DNA of 64,000 nucleotides from Tissierella praeacuta DSM 18095 (GTDB taxonomy: Bacteria; Bacillota; Clostridia; Tissierellales; Tissierellaceae). Below, one piece after another: positions 1 to 7,732 of this stretch. The position numbers and the translations under genes were made by a program. Within the stretch, counting starts at the first letter, position 1. Each line of letters begins with the position of its first letter. The notes below the pieces were generated by a model. The model was not told the origin of the DNA. It did no database searches and saw only the letters and a program-made list of their open reading frames with translations. The stretch spans positions 62,001 to 126,000 of the forward strand of contig NZ_FQTY01000006.1 in the NCBI RefSeq assembly GCF_900128955.1. Reading direction: 5' to 3'.

Positions 1-279
1 AGCTATACCAAACCTTCCTGCATTAAATGCTGGTCCTGCAATTACCATATCTGGCTCTAATTTATCTATTTGTTCCGATATAAATTTTCTTGCTTCTTCT
101 ATATTTTCAGCATAGTAGTTATCTCCACAAATTATAGTTGCTACTATTTCTCCATTTAAAGCCTTAAATAAATTTGCTGAACCAACTGCACCTTCTTTTA
201 TTTGTGGTGGAATATTTGCTTTATCTTCTCCTCCAATTTGTCCAAAAAATTGATTAGTATAAAATAATATTTTCTTCAT
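1..279 (-). CDS. Glycine/sarcosine/betaine reductase component B, large (selenoprotein-type) subunit, 5' part only
   Basis: The frame starts at ATG 279-277 and runs off the window edge after about 93 codons. Its N-terminus, MKKILFYTNQFFGQIGGED, resembles the start of GrdB/GrdF/GrdH. These subunits form the substrate-binding B component with the pyruvoyl subunit made by the preceding gene. In the family, the subunit carries an in-frame UGA (Sec) much further downstream, outside this window, so selenocysteine cannot be confirmed here. An RBS (GGGGGTGAAATA in the minus sense) lies in the 11-bp gap after the grdE-type gene, so the two are co-transcribed. The visible part does not say whether the substrate is glycine, sarcosine or betaine. 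Confidence 0.8.
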   Translation of the reverse strand, partial: MKKILFYTNQFFGQIGGEDKANIPPQIKEGAVGSANLFKALNGEIVATIICGDNYYAENIEEARKFISEQIDKLEPDMVIAGPAFNAGRFGIA

Positions 280-290
280 TATTTCACCCC

Positions 291-1571
291 CTAAATTGTT
301 ACTGCTGATAAATTACTAAATCCCTGTAAATTGTGACTGCCCATTATACCATGGACTTCTATAATTAAAGACCCATCTTCTTGTCTAGAGCCTTTAAAAC
401 CTCCTGTAACATGCTCTAGAGCATCTAAATCTCCCAGTATAATATCCAGCTTTGGTATCCTTATTGTTGCATTGCTATTTCCTGTAGACACCATGGCATT
501 AGCTTCAACAGTTCCATCTGGTAAGGATTCAGATTTACCGTCTACCCCTGCATCTTCATTACTTATAAGGACTGTTTTGATTCCTTTATTTTCAAGTCTT
601 TTACATATCATCATTAAATCAGTTGTTGGATTCCCAAATCCTTCTTGAGATTGAATCACTCCCTCTGCTCCAATCATTTCTATGGTTCTAGCTGTAATTA
701 TTGCATTTCTATATTTATCTGCTAAAAATGTGGTCATAGGACTTAAAACTACTCCTATAAAATTGATTTCTTTTCCATGCCTTTTAAAGCATTCATTAAT
801 TATGGCATTATTTTGGTGATGATATGTTGTAGTTTTAGAACCTGCTGATACACAGTTACCGCTTACTAATGCCCCATCAAATATTTCTAAAGGATTAACC
901 ATTGTTGATACCATGGTCTTAGTGTCTTTTCCATAAAAATATGTATCATGTAATAGCCCTTGACCTACACATTGATAAACATATGCTACCTTTGGTAAAT
1001 GAGGGTATTCTTGTGATTTTACTCCTATATTATCCCAAGTATAAATATCTTCCTCATCATAGTCAGATTCCAAAGCTTTCTTTCCAATATAATGGGCAAC
1101 CCTTATCCCCCCAACTCTTACTGCTTCTTCGTGCTCATGAGGACTTACTTCAGGTTTCTTCTTTATATTAAGGACAAGGTTGTTTAATTTTGAAAATGGA
1201 GTATACTGAGTCAAAGGACCTTTCATATCAATTATCCCCTCTTGAAATCCTACTATGGGTCCTGTAGTAATTACTGCACAATTTTTTAGTGCATAAGTGA
1301 CCCCTCTCCCAACATCTTCAATTTCACCATCTATCCCTGGGAAAGCATCTCCATTTAATTTAGCTCTAGGTTCTATAACATCTTTAACAGGTATAATCCT
1401 TATGGATTCTCCTGGTCTGGCTATATCTATCTTTACTTCTGATATTCTTTCATCTTCCAATATCAAGTTTTTTATCTCGTTTTTAGATATTGTTAAAATT
1501 CCATTATTTATTTTTGTAGTTGAACCAAAAGCAATTTCTCTTACATTAATTTTTCTTAAAGTTAATTCCAT
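291..1571 (-). CDS. Glycine/sarcosine/betaine reductase component B alpha/beta proprotein (GrdE/GrdG/GrdI family)
   Basis: A 426-aa protein, the family's usual length. The proprotein is cleaved at an internal cysteine to give two subunits, the second starting with a pyruvoyl group that binds the amino group of the substrate. The motif GNCVSA places that cysteine at residue 240, close to the position known in GrdE. Other family blocks are ARPGESIRI (51-59), GFQEGIIDM (108-116), GLLHDTYFYG (205-214) and SQEGFGNP. Within the reductase, the B component passes a carboxymethyl group to selenoprotein GrdA and then to GrdC/D to yield acetyl phosphate. The residues after the cysteine (AGSKTTTYHH) differ from textbook GrdE (ACDKN), so a sarcosine or betaine version is possible. 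GGAGGT precedes the ATG. Confidence 0.87.
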   Translation of the reverse strand: MELTLRKINVREIAFGSTTKINNGILTISKNEIKNLILEDERISEVKIDIARPGESIRIIPVKDVIEPRAKLNGDAFPGIDGEIEDVGRGVTYALKNCAVITTGPIVGFQEGIIDMKGPLTQYTPFSKLNNLVLNIKKKPEVSPHEHEEAVRVGGIRVAHYIGKKALESDYDEEDIYTWDNIGVKSQEYPHLPKVAYVYQCVGQGLLHDTYFYGKDTKTMVSTMVNPLEIFDGALVSGNCVSAGSKTTTYHHQNNAIINECFKRHGKEINFIGVVLSPMTTFLADKYRNAIITARTIEMIGAEGVIQSQEGFGNPTTDLMMICKRLENKGIKTVLISNEDAGVDGKSESLPDGTVEANAMVSTGNSNATIRIPKLDIILGDLDALEHVTGGFKGSRQEDGSLIIEVHGIMGSHNLQGFSNLSAVTI

Positions 1572-1618
1572 ATTTTTACCTCCATTCTTTTACTTGATTA
1601 TCTACTATCTTAAATATT

Positions 1619-1634
1619 TGCAAAATTCATGCCA
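1619..1634 (-). promoter_or_regulatory. Sigma-54 (-24/-12) promoter of the reductase operon
   Basis: Read on the minus strand the site is TGGCATGAATTTTGCA, which matches the sigma-54 consensus TGGCAYRN4TTGCW at every fixed position. It lies 47 bp upstream of the grdE-type start codon and points at it. The adjacent enhancer-binding protein gene (1735-3138) is the obvious activator. Confidence 0.88.
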
Positions 1635-1667
1635 GTAGTTTTTAGAACTATTTTATCATTTCAACAT

Positions 1668-1719
1668 AAAAAAACTTTCACAAGATGACAGAAATCTGTC
1701 ATCTTGTGAAAGTTTTTTT
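1668..1719 (-). terminator. Intrinsic terminator of the sigma-54 activator gene
   Basis: A long perfect inverted repeat (arms ACTTTCACAAGATGACAG and its complement, loop AAAT) flanked by A and T runs. It sits just after the stop of the activator gene and about 34 bp upstream of the -24 element of the reductase promoter, so it insulates the two units. It could work in both directions. Confidence 0.85.
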
Positions 1720-1734
1720 GCTATTTATTTAACA

Positions 1735-3138
1735 TTATATTAATTCTATTCTATATTTATCTAATTTATAATGTAATCTTTGTCTAGTTATTTTGAGTAA
1801 TGATGCTGCTTGAGTTATATTTCCATTAGTTTCTTCTAATGCTTTAAATATCATTTGTTTCTCTATTCCCTCTAGAACTTCATCTAAGGATTTAGAACAA
1901 CCAATATTGTAACTATATTCATTTTCTTTTATATTATCTCCATTTATCTTGTCGTTCAAATACACTGGTAAATGAATTAGCTTTATATCTCCTTCTTTAA
2001 CAAAATTAATGGAGGATTCTATTATATGTTGCAATTCCCTTACATTACCAGGCCAGCTATAATTAAAAAATAACCTTTTTACTTCATCAGATACTCCTGT
2101 TATTTCCTTATTATATTTTTTATTATAAATATTGATGAAATAGTCTACATATAACATTATATCTTCTCTTCTATTTCTCAAAGGTAATAACTTTATATTT
2201 ACTACGGATAATCTATAGAATAAATCCTCCCGAATTTGACCTAATTCCATAGCTTTAATTGGCTCTATATTCATTGCTGAAATTATTCGTACATCTACTT
2301 CCTTTTCCTTATTTCCTCCTACTCTACGAACTCTACCATCTTGTAATACTCTTAGGAGTTTAGCTTGAAGGTTTAATGGCATAGAATTTATCTCATCTAA
2401 GAATAGTGTTCCTCCATGTGCTTCCTCAAATAATCCTGGTTTATCTACTGCTCCAGTAAAGGCTCCCTTAACTGAACCAAATAATATGGATTCAAATAGA
2501 TTTTCCGGCAAAGCAGCACAGTTTTGTACTATAAAAGGTTTATTTCTTCTATTACTATAATTATGTATGGCTTGAACATATAACTCTTTACCTGTTCCAG
2601 TTTCTCCATAGACTATAACTGATGATTGATTATTTGATATAATCTTTGCCCTTTCTATATTATGTAGCATTTCTTTATTGGATGTTATTATATCTTCAAA
2701 AGTATATATTGCATCTTTTTGAACCTTTTCTTTTTTAAAAAGATTTTTTGAAAAATTTGTTTTATTTTTAATTTGTTCTTCAATTTTAGTTATATCCTTA
2801 GATAATTCTATTGCTCCAAGAATTTTGCCACTTTTTATTATTGGTATTGTAAGGTTTTGAGTATTTATTATTCTTCCCTTATAATCACTAAATACCTGTT
2901 GAGGTAAATAAAAAGCTCTCCCTTCATTTATACATTTAATCATGGTACTATCTTTAGGATTAATATCTGGATACACTTCCAAAAAGTTTCTATTTATAAT
3001 ATTTTCAAAATCATCTTCACAAACATTGCTATCAAATCTCGGATTATATCTTACAGAATATACTATTCTTCCATGCCTATCAACTATCATTATGGCATCT
3101 ACATATTCCATCTCGGTTAGATAACTATTGTTTTCCAT
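1735..3138 (-). CDS. Sigma-54-dependent transcriptional activator (PAS, AAA+, Fis-type HTH)
   Basis: A 467-aa enhancer-binding protein. An N-terminal PAS-like sensor (about 10-115) is followed by the AAA+ domain with Walker A GETGTGKE (178-185), the sigma-54 contact loop GAFTGA (225-230) and Walker B GGTLFLDE (242-249). A Fis-like helix-turn-helix ends the protein (about 430-465, ITQAASLLKITRQRLHYKL). There is no phosphoreceiver domain, so the signal is probably a small molecule or redox state read by the PAS domain. It lies immediately upstream of a perfect -24/-12 promoter for reductase genes, a layout seen with PrdR-like regulators of Stickland pathways. Control of that operon is inferred. 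Confidence 0.88.
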   Translation of the reverse strand: MENNSYLTEMEYVDAIMIVDRHGRIVYSVRYNPRFDSNVCEDDFENIINRNFLEVYPDINPKDSTMIKCINEGRAFYLPQQVFSDYKGRIINTQNLTIPIIKSGKILGAIELSKDITKIEEQIKNKTNFSKNLFKKEKVQKDAIYTFEDIITSNKEMLHNIERAKIISNNQSSVIVYGETGTGKELYVQAIHNYSNRRNKPFIVQNCAALPENLFESILFGSVKGAFTGAVDKPGLFEEAHGGTLFLDEINSMPLNLQAKLLRVLQDGRVRRVGGNKEKEVDVRIISAMNIEPIKAMELGQIREDLFYRLSVVNIKLLPLRNRREDIMLYVDYFINIYNKKYNKEITGVSDEVKRLFFNYSWPGNVRELQHIIESSINFVKEGDIKLIHLPVYLNDKINGDNIKENEYSYNIGCSKSLDEVLEGIEKQMIFKALEETNGNITQAASLLKITRQRLHYKLDKYRIELI

Positions 3139-3167
3139 TATATTCCCTCCAGGTAATCTATACTTGT

Positions 3168-3197
3168 ATTATACAATATAGATAAAGTTTATGGCAA
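3168..3197 (-). promoter_or_regulatory. Sigma-A-type promoter of the activator gene
   Basis: On the minus strand TTGCCA (3197-3192) and TATAAT (3173-3168) are separated by 18 bp, about 30 bp upstream of the activator's start codon. The activator itself therefore looks housekeeping-transcribed, unlike its target. Confidence 0.6.
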
Positions 3198-3310
3198 ATA
3201 TAAGTCTAAGGCTAATTTGAAAATATAAAGCTATGAATTTATATTTTTATGGCTATATTTAACTAATTTCCTATGTTATAATAATTTTAAAAAATACAGG
3301 GGGGATTTTT

Positions 3311-3814
3311 ATGTTTAAAACTTTATTTCCTATAGTTGGAATTGTTATTATAATATCATTTCTTACTACTATTTTAAAGAATAAAAATACTAAGTCAGAT
3401 ATTTTTGACGATATTTATCCTTATGAAAAGAAAAAATACTTATTATCAGTGGCTGAAAAGAATTTCTATGATATTCTAACCTTGGCAATTAAAGACACTG
3501 CTTATTATATATGTCCAAAAGTTAGATTAGCCGATATTATTGTAGTGGGAAAAACTGATAAAAGGCAATCTTATTTTAATAAAATTCAATCTAAACATAT
3601 AGATTTTTTATTATGTGATAAAAACTCTTTAGTTCCACTATTAGCAATAGAACTTGATGACAGTAGCCATCTTAAAGATGATAGAATCTCTAGAGATGAT
3701 TTTGTTAATAAAGCTTTAGAATCTGCTAAATTGGATCTTATTAGATTTAAAGTTCAACAAGCTTATACTGTTACAGAAATTAAAGACAAATTAAATACTC
3801 TAAAAACAAAGTAA
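3311..3814 (+). CDS. DUF2726-domain protein with N-terminal membrane anchor
   Basis: A 167-aa protein with one hydrophobic N-terminal segment (about 5-20). The C-terminal domain begins near residue 40 and contains FLLCDKNSLVPLLAIELDDSSH, the DUF2726 core. DUF2726 is thought to have a PD-(D/E)XK nuclease-like fold; the ELDD and upstream DFLLCD acidic positions fit that, but no activity is established. It is monocistronic, starts after a GGGGGGA RBS, is divergent from the sigma-54 activator and ends in its own terminator. A predicted nuclease fold tethered to the membrane is a common but unexplained form of the family. Confidence 0.75.
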   Translation: MFKTLFPIVGIVIIISFLTTILKNKNTKSDIFDDIYPYEKKKYLLSVAEKNFYDILTLAIKDTAYYICPKVRLADIIVVGKTDKRQSYFNKIQSKHIDFLLCDKNSLVPLLAIELDDSSHLKDDRISRDDFVNKALESAKLDLIRFKVQQAYTVTEIKDKLNTLKTK

Positions 3815-3841
3815 GAACCTTATATTTTATAAGGTTCTTAC
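3813..3841 (+). terminator. Hairpin after the DUF2726 gene, shared with tRNA-Lys
   Basis: Arms AAGAACCTTATA and TATAAGGTTCTT form a 12-bp stem with a 4-nt loop, starting inside the DUF2726 stop codon. It lies 5 bp from the 3' end of the convergent tRNA-Lys gene, so it may stop both transcripts. The U run is weak. Confidence 0.6.
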
Positions 3842-3845
3842 TCTT

Positions 3846-3921
3846 TGGTGCACCTTCAGGGACTCGAACCCTGGACCCACTGATTAAGAGTCAGTTGCTC
3901 TACCATCTGAGCTAAAGGTGC
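3846..3921 (-). tRNA. tRNA-Lys (anticodon CTT)
   Basis: Reverse complement folds as a full cloverleaf: acceptor GCACCTT with AAGGTGC, D arm AGCTCAGATGGTAGAGC, anticodon stem ACTGA/TCAGT around CTCTTAA (anticodon CTT), and T arm CAGGG-TTCGAGT-CCCTG. CCA is encoded. Confidence 0.95.
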
Positions 3922-3944
3922 ATATGCTTTTTTCAACATCTTTT

Positions 3945-3973
3945 ATTATACTACCTTAATTTATATTTGTCTA
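3945..3973 (-). promoter_or_regulatory. Promoter of tRNA-Lys
   Basis: On the minus strand TAGACA (3973-3968), a 17-bp spacer, then TATAAT (3950-3945), 24 bp upstream of the mature tRNA 5' end. Confidence 0.65.
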
Positions 3974-3980
3974 TAGTTTT

Positions 3981-4025
3981 ATTAAAAAAAGCTAAATAAA
4001 AGAATTTTTTTCTATTATTTAGCTC
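3981..4025 (-). terminator. Terminator of the degV gene
   Basis: On the minus strand arms AGCTAAATAA and TTATTTAGCT are followed by a T7 run, directly after the degV stop codon. Confidence 0.75.
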
Positions 4026-4033
4026 TTATTTAT

Positions 4034-4903
4034 TTATTCTATATAATTTTCTCTTAAAAAGAACAATGCTATTGTACCAGGCCCAGAATGAGCACCTATT
4101 GATGCACCTATCATATTTATGATAAAAGTCTTAGCTCCAAATCTTTCTATGATTAACTCTTTAAGTTTCAATGCTCCTTTCAAATCATCACCATGAGTTA
4201 TACAAATTATTTGCTCCTTTAAATTAGCCTTTTTTGTTCTTTCCTCCATTATATCCAACATACATTTAAATACTTTATGTCTTCCTCTTACTTTTTCTAA
4301 TGGAATTAATTTACCATCTTCCACATGAAGTACAGGTTTAATATTTAGTAAACCACCTACAAATGCCTGCATTCTTGATACCCTTCCACCTCTAAATAAA
4401 TATTCTATATCATCAACCGTAAATATATGCTCTATATTTTCTTTATAGAATTCAACTGCTTTTAATATCTCTTCTTTTGTTTTCCCTTTCTTCGCTAATT
4501 TTGCAGCTTCCAACACTATAAGACCAAAACCACCTGACGCTGCCTTTGTATCCACTATATCTAAATCAAAATTAGGATATTCTTCAATTATTGATTCCTT
4601 TATAATCAATGAAGTTTGATACGTTCCTGATAAGCCTGATGAAAACCCTATATAGATTACACTATCTCCATTCTTTGCATATTCTGTAAATTTGTCTTTA
4701 AATACATTCGGTGGTATTTGTGCTGTTTTATACACTTGACCATTTCTCATATCTTCATATACCTTTTTTGGAGTTATAGTAATATTATCTAAGTATTCCT
4801 TATTATCATTTATTACAATAATAGGTAAGATTTCTATATTATATTCTTCTATTATTTCTTTTGACAGATCACAGGCACTATCACTTAATATTTTTACAGT
4901 CAT
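4034..4903 (-). CDS. DegV family fatty-acid-binding protein
   Basis: A 289-aa protein starting MTVKILSDSACDLSKE, with the DegV pattern of an N-terminal SDSACDL motif, TAQIPPN, GFSSGLSGTYQ (ligand pocket) and the C-terminal GAHSGPGTIALFF. DegV/FakB proteins bind a fatty acid and, in many Firmicutes, present it to the kinase FakA. The FakA partner is not in this window. The start at 4903 is preferred over an in-frame ATG at 4942 because AAAGGGAGGG lies just ahead of it. It is a single gene with its own terminator. A second DegV paralogue is at 22468-23304. Confidence 0.87.
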   Translation of the reverse strand: MTVKILSDSACDLSKEIIEEYNIEILPIIVINDNKEYLDNITITPKKVYEDMRNGQVYKTAQIPPNVFKDKFTEYAKNGDSVIYIGFSSGLSGTYQTSLIIKESIIEEYPNFDLDIVDTKAASGGFGLIVLEAAKLAKKGKTKEEILKAVEFYKENIEHIFTVDDIEYLFRGGRVSRMQAFVGGLLNIKPVLHVEDGKLIPLEKVRGRHKVFKCMLDIMEERTKKANLKEQIICITHGDDLKGALKLKELIIERFGAKTFIINMIGASIGAHSGPGTIALFFLRENYIE

Positions 4904-5038
4904 TTTTATTCCCTCCCTTTCCCAACTAATATTATACAACATTATATCAATAGAATTAACAGTAAAATAAAAATAATGGTATATATTTTTTATTTTTTAA
5001 ATAGATTATAATACTATTATTTTAAGGAGTTGAGCTTT

Positions 5039-5137
5039 ATGAAATTATTCTTTATCAAGAAAAAGACTTTATTCTGGATAATTGCAATATTGATTTTAAT
5101 TATTGTTTTATTTGTAGGCATCCCTTTTTTAGTTTAG
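5039..5137 (+). CDS. Small hydrophobic membrane peptide (32 aa)
   Basis: ATG at 5039 is preceded by AAGGAG at good spacing. The 32 codons encode a basic N-terminus (KLFFIKKKT) and one strong transmembrane helix (about 12-32), ending at TAG 5135-5137. A TATAAT box lies at 5007-5012. I do not recognise it as a named family. It could be a genuine membrane microprotein or the remaining 5' end of a longer lost gene. The ZIP transporter gene follows 54 bp downstream on the same strand and has its own RBS. Confidence 0.5.
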   Translation: MKLFFIKKKTLFWIIAILILIIVLFVGIPFLV

Positions 5138-5191
5138 ACCTTGACTTAAGAAATATACATTCTTATACTTAATATAAAAGGAGGTCTGATA

Positions 5192-5968
5192 ATGAATATA
5201 TTAGAAAATACTTTTATATTAGGTATACTTGCTAGTACAGTAGCTGGTCTAATGACAGGTATAGGTGCAATACCTATATTTTTTACTAGAAATATTTCAG
5301 AGAAAATGTTAGATAGCTTACTTGGATTTGCTGCTGGTGTAATGCTAGCTGCTACCTCTTTTTCTCTTATAATACCTAGTTTAGAAGCTTCAGGTGGTGG
5401 AGTAAAAGGTGCAATGATAACTGGGTTAGGTATCTTAGCAGGTTCCATTTTCCTAGACTTAACAGATAAATACTCTCCTCACGTTCATCTGTTAGATAAA
5501 AGAAAAGAAGGTAATTCTAGTACATCTTTAAAGAAAATTTGGCTGTTTATCATTGCAATAACTCTACATAACTTTCCTGAAGGTTTAGCTGTAGGTGTTG
5601 GATTTGGTGATGATAATATAAAAAATGGTTTATCCATTGCTATTGGTATAGGTCTACAGAATATGCCTGAAGGTTTAGCTGTAGCTTTAGCTTTAGTGAG
5701 AGAGAAATATAATGTTAAAAAAGCTTTTTTAATTGCATTATTAACAGGCTTAGTAGAGCCCATAGGAGGCTTATTGGGAATCGGTCTTGTATCTATATTT
5801 AAACCCATACTTCCTTTTATATTAGCATTTGCAGCTGGTGCAATGTTATTTGTTATATCTGATGAAATAATACCTGAGACCCACAATAATGGATATGAAA
5901 GAGAAGCCACTTATGGAGTAATTATTGGATTTATTGTGATGATGATATTAGATGTCACTTTAGGATAA
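5192..5968 (+). CDS. ZIP family divalent metal transporter (ZupT-like)
   Basis: A 258-aa protein with about eight hydrophobic segments. It carries the two ZIP metal-binding motifs HNFPEGLAVGVGFG (about residue 126) and QNMPEGLAVALAL (about 156), which place His, Asn and Glu ligands in helices 4 and 5 of the transport path. Both are intact except that the second has Gln-Asn in place of His-Asn, as in several bacterial relatives. Zn2+, Fe2+ or Mn2+ uptake is typical for ZupT/GufA proteins; the actual ion cannot be told from sequence. AAAAGGAGGT precedes the ATG and a strong terminator follows. Confidence 0.87.
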   Translation: MNILENTFILGILASTVAGLMTGIGAIPIFFTRNISEKMLDSLLGFAAGVMLAATSFSLIIPSLEASGGGVKGAMITGLGILAGSIFLDLTDKYSPHVHLLDKRKEGNSSTSLKKIWLFIIAITLHNFPEGLAVGVGFGDDNIKNGLSIAIGIGLQNMPEGLAVALALVREKYNVKKAFLIALLTGLVEPIGGLLGIGLVSIFKPILPFILAFAAGAMLFVISDEIIPETHNNGYEREATYGVIIGFIVMMILDVTLG

Positions 5969-6006
5969 AAAAGCAGCAGATTTATACAATCTGCTGCTTT
6001 TTATCT
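5966..6006 (+). terminator. Bidirectional terminator between the ZIP gene and the Spo0E-like gene
   Basis: Arms AAAAAGCAGCAGATT and AATCTGCTGCTTTTT around a short loop. It overlaps the 3' end of the convergent Spo0E-like frame, so it can serve both genes. Confidence 0.85.
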
Positions 6007-6167
6007 TGTATATACAATGAATAATATTTATTTATTAGCAAATCCAATTCTTGACTAAATCTTAAAATTTTGTCCTTATCTAGTCCTTCTAAGAGTATCT
6101 TATTAAGTTCTTCTCGCTTAATTTGAATTTCTCTTCTTATATTTTTCTCACACCATTTTTCACTCAT
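5982..6167 (-). CDS. Spo0E-like aspartyl-phosphate phosphatase
   Basis: A 61-aa protein: two helices, IRREIQIKREELNKILLE and KILRFSQELDLLINKYY. The SQELDLLI motif is the Spo0E signature (SQxLD with the catalytic-site Asp). Spo0E-type proteins dephosphorylate Spo0A~P and delay sporulation. AAAGGGAGAG stands just before the ATG. The terminator hairpin falls within its last codons, so the C-terminus is encoded in the terminator stem. Confidence 0.78.
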   Translation of the reverse strand: MSEKWCEKNIRREIQIKREELNKILLEGLDKDKILRFSQELDLLINKYYSLYIQDKKQQIV

Positions 6168-6418
6168 ATCTCTCCCTTTACCTTTCTTTTGTTTTACACA
6201 AGACTAGTTAAAATACATATCCGATTTATCATTTTATTGTAATATACCCCGTAGCTTCATTTATAAACTCAATATATATTTTGCCCAACAAATATTATAG
6301 CACTTAACCATATGAAGTAAAGTTAAATTTTTTTTACTTTTTCTACAAAATTCCCCAATATATTATTTTTTATGTTGTATAATATAGCTAATGCACAATA
6401 AATATAGGAGGTAATATA
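6168..6418. other. Intergenic region upstream of pepT
   Basis: Very AT-rich gap between the Spo0E-like gene (minus) and pepT (plus). A TATAAT at 6378-6383 could be the pepT -10 box, but no convincing -35 is present. Nothing else recognisable. Confidence 0.5.
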
Positions 6419-7642
6419 ATGAATAAACTAATTAATAGGTTTCTACAATATGTTAAATATGAAACCACTTCAGACGAAAGTTCTACTTCTATACCTAGTA
6501 CCTTAAATCAGCTTGAGTTTGCAAAAATATTAGGTAAAGAATTAGAGAACCTTGGACTAACTGATGTATCTGTAGATGAAAATGGGTATGTGATGGCTAC
6601 CTTATCCTCAAATATCAATAAAAATGTTCCAACTATAGGTTTTATAGCTCATATGGATACTAGTCCAGATATGTCAGGAAAAAATGTAAATCCTAAAATT
6701 ATATCTAATTATGATGGAAATGACATAGTATTAAATGACGAAAAAAATATTATTATGTCAGTAAAAGATTTTCCAGATTTAAAAAATTACGTGGGAAAAG
6801 ATTTAATCACTACAGATGGAACTACTTTATTAGGAGCAGATGATAAAGCAGGAATAGCTGAAATAATAACAGCAGTAGAATATCTAATTGAACATCCTAA
6901 TATTCCCCATGGTACTATAAAAGTTGGATTTACTCCAGATGAAGAAATTGGTCGTGGAGCAGATTGTTTTGATGTAGAGAAGTTTGGTGCAGATTTTGCG
7001 TATACTGTAGATGGAGGACCAGTAGGTGAATTAGAATATGAAAATTTTAATGCAGCAACTGCAAGAATTTATATTCAAGGTAGAAATGTTCATCCAGGTA
7101 CAGCGAAAAATAAGATGTTAAACTCTATTTTAATAGCAAGTGAACTTAATTCTATGCTTCCTATAAATGAAAGGCCTGAATATACTGAAGGTTACGAAGG
7201 CTTTTATCACCTAATGGATTTCAAAGGTTCTGTTGAAAAAACAGAAATTGCATATATTATAAGAGACCATTCTATGGAAAAATTCCAAGCCAAAAAAGAA
7301 ACTTTGGCTAAAATAGTAGAGTTCTTAAACTATAAGTATGGAGAGATTATTACATTAAAAATAACAGATTCATATTATAATATGAAAGAAAAAATTGAAC
7401 CAGTTATGCATATAGTAGATATTGCTAAGAGAGCCATGGAGGACTTAAATATTGAACCTCTAATCAAACCTATTAGAGGCGGTACTGATGGTTCTAGGCT
7501 TTCTTATATGGGATTGCCTTGTCCAAATCTTTTTACTGGCGGGCATAATTTTCATGGTAAATTTGAATATATACCAATATTCGCCATGGAAAAATCAGTA
7601 GAAACTATTTTAAAAATAGTGGAATTAGTTCAAGACATGTAA
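6419..7642 (+). CDS. pepT: Peptidase T (tripeptide aminopeptidase)
   Basis: A 407-aa M20 metallopeptidase of the usual PepT length. The dinuclear zinc site is visible: AHMDTSPD (His78, Asp80), GADDKAG with the bridging Asp, PDEEIG with the catalytic Glu and ligand, and GGTDGSRLS plus the late GGHNFHG histidine. PepT removes the N-terminal residue from tripeptides in the cytoplasm, feeding amino acids to catabolism, which suits an amino-acid fermenter. AGGAGG precedes the ATG. It is single-gene, with a terminator-like palindrome downstream. Confidence 0.95.
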   Translation: MNKLINRFLQYVKYETTSDESSTSIPSTLNQLEFAKILGKELENLGLTDVSVDENGYVMATLSSNINKNVPTIGFIAHMDTSPDMSGKNVNPKIISNYDGNDIVLNDEKNIIMSVKDFPDLKNYVGKDLITTDGTTLLGADDKAGIAEIITAVEYLIEHPNIPHGTIKVGFTPDEEIGRGADCFDVEKFGADFAYTVDGGPVGELEYENFNAATARIYIQGRNVHPGTAKNKMLNSILIASELNSMLPINERPEYTEGYEGFYHLMDFKGSVEKTEIAYIIRDHSMEKFQAKKETLAKIVEFLNYKYGEIITLKITDSYYNMKEKIEPVMHIVDIAKRAMEDLNIEPLIKPIRGGTDGSRLSYMGLPCPNLFTGGHNFHGKFEYIPIFAMEKSVETILKIVELVQDM

Positions 7643-7710
7643 ATTAAAATCCTTCGTTATACTAAAACTAATAAAAAATAATTATAGTTATAACGGAGGA
7701 TTTTAATTGT
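7643..7710. terminator. Bidirectional terminator-like inverted repeat between pepT and the class IV aminotransferase
   Basis: AATTAAAATCCTTCGTTATA is mirrored by TATAACGGAGGATTTTAATT across an AT-rich loop. It lies between convergent genes. Confidence 0.65.
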
Positions 7711-7732
7711 TAACTGTTATTTATCAATTAAA

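Noticed and set aside
5485-5910. Minus-strand frame opposite the ZIP transporter
   Set aside because: Mirror of transmembrane codons; the ZIP protein has its two metal motifs and a good RBS.
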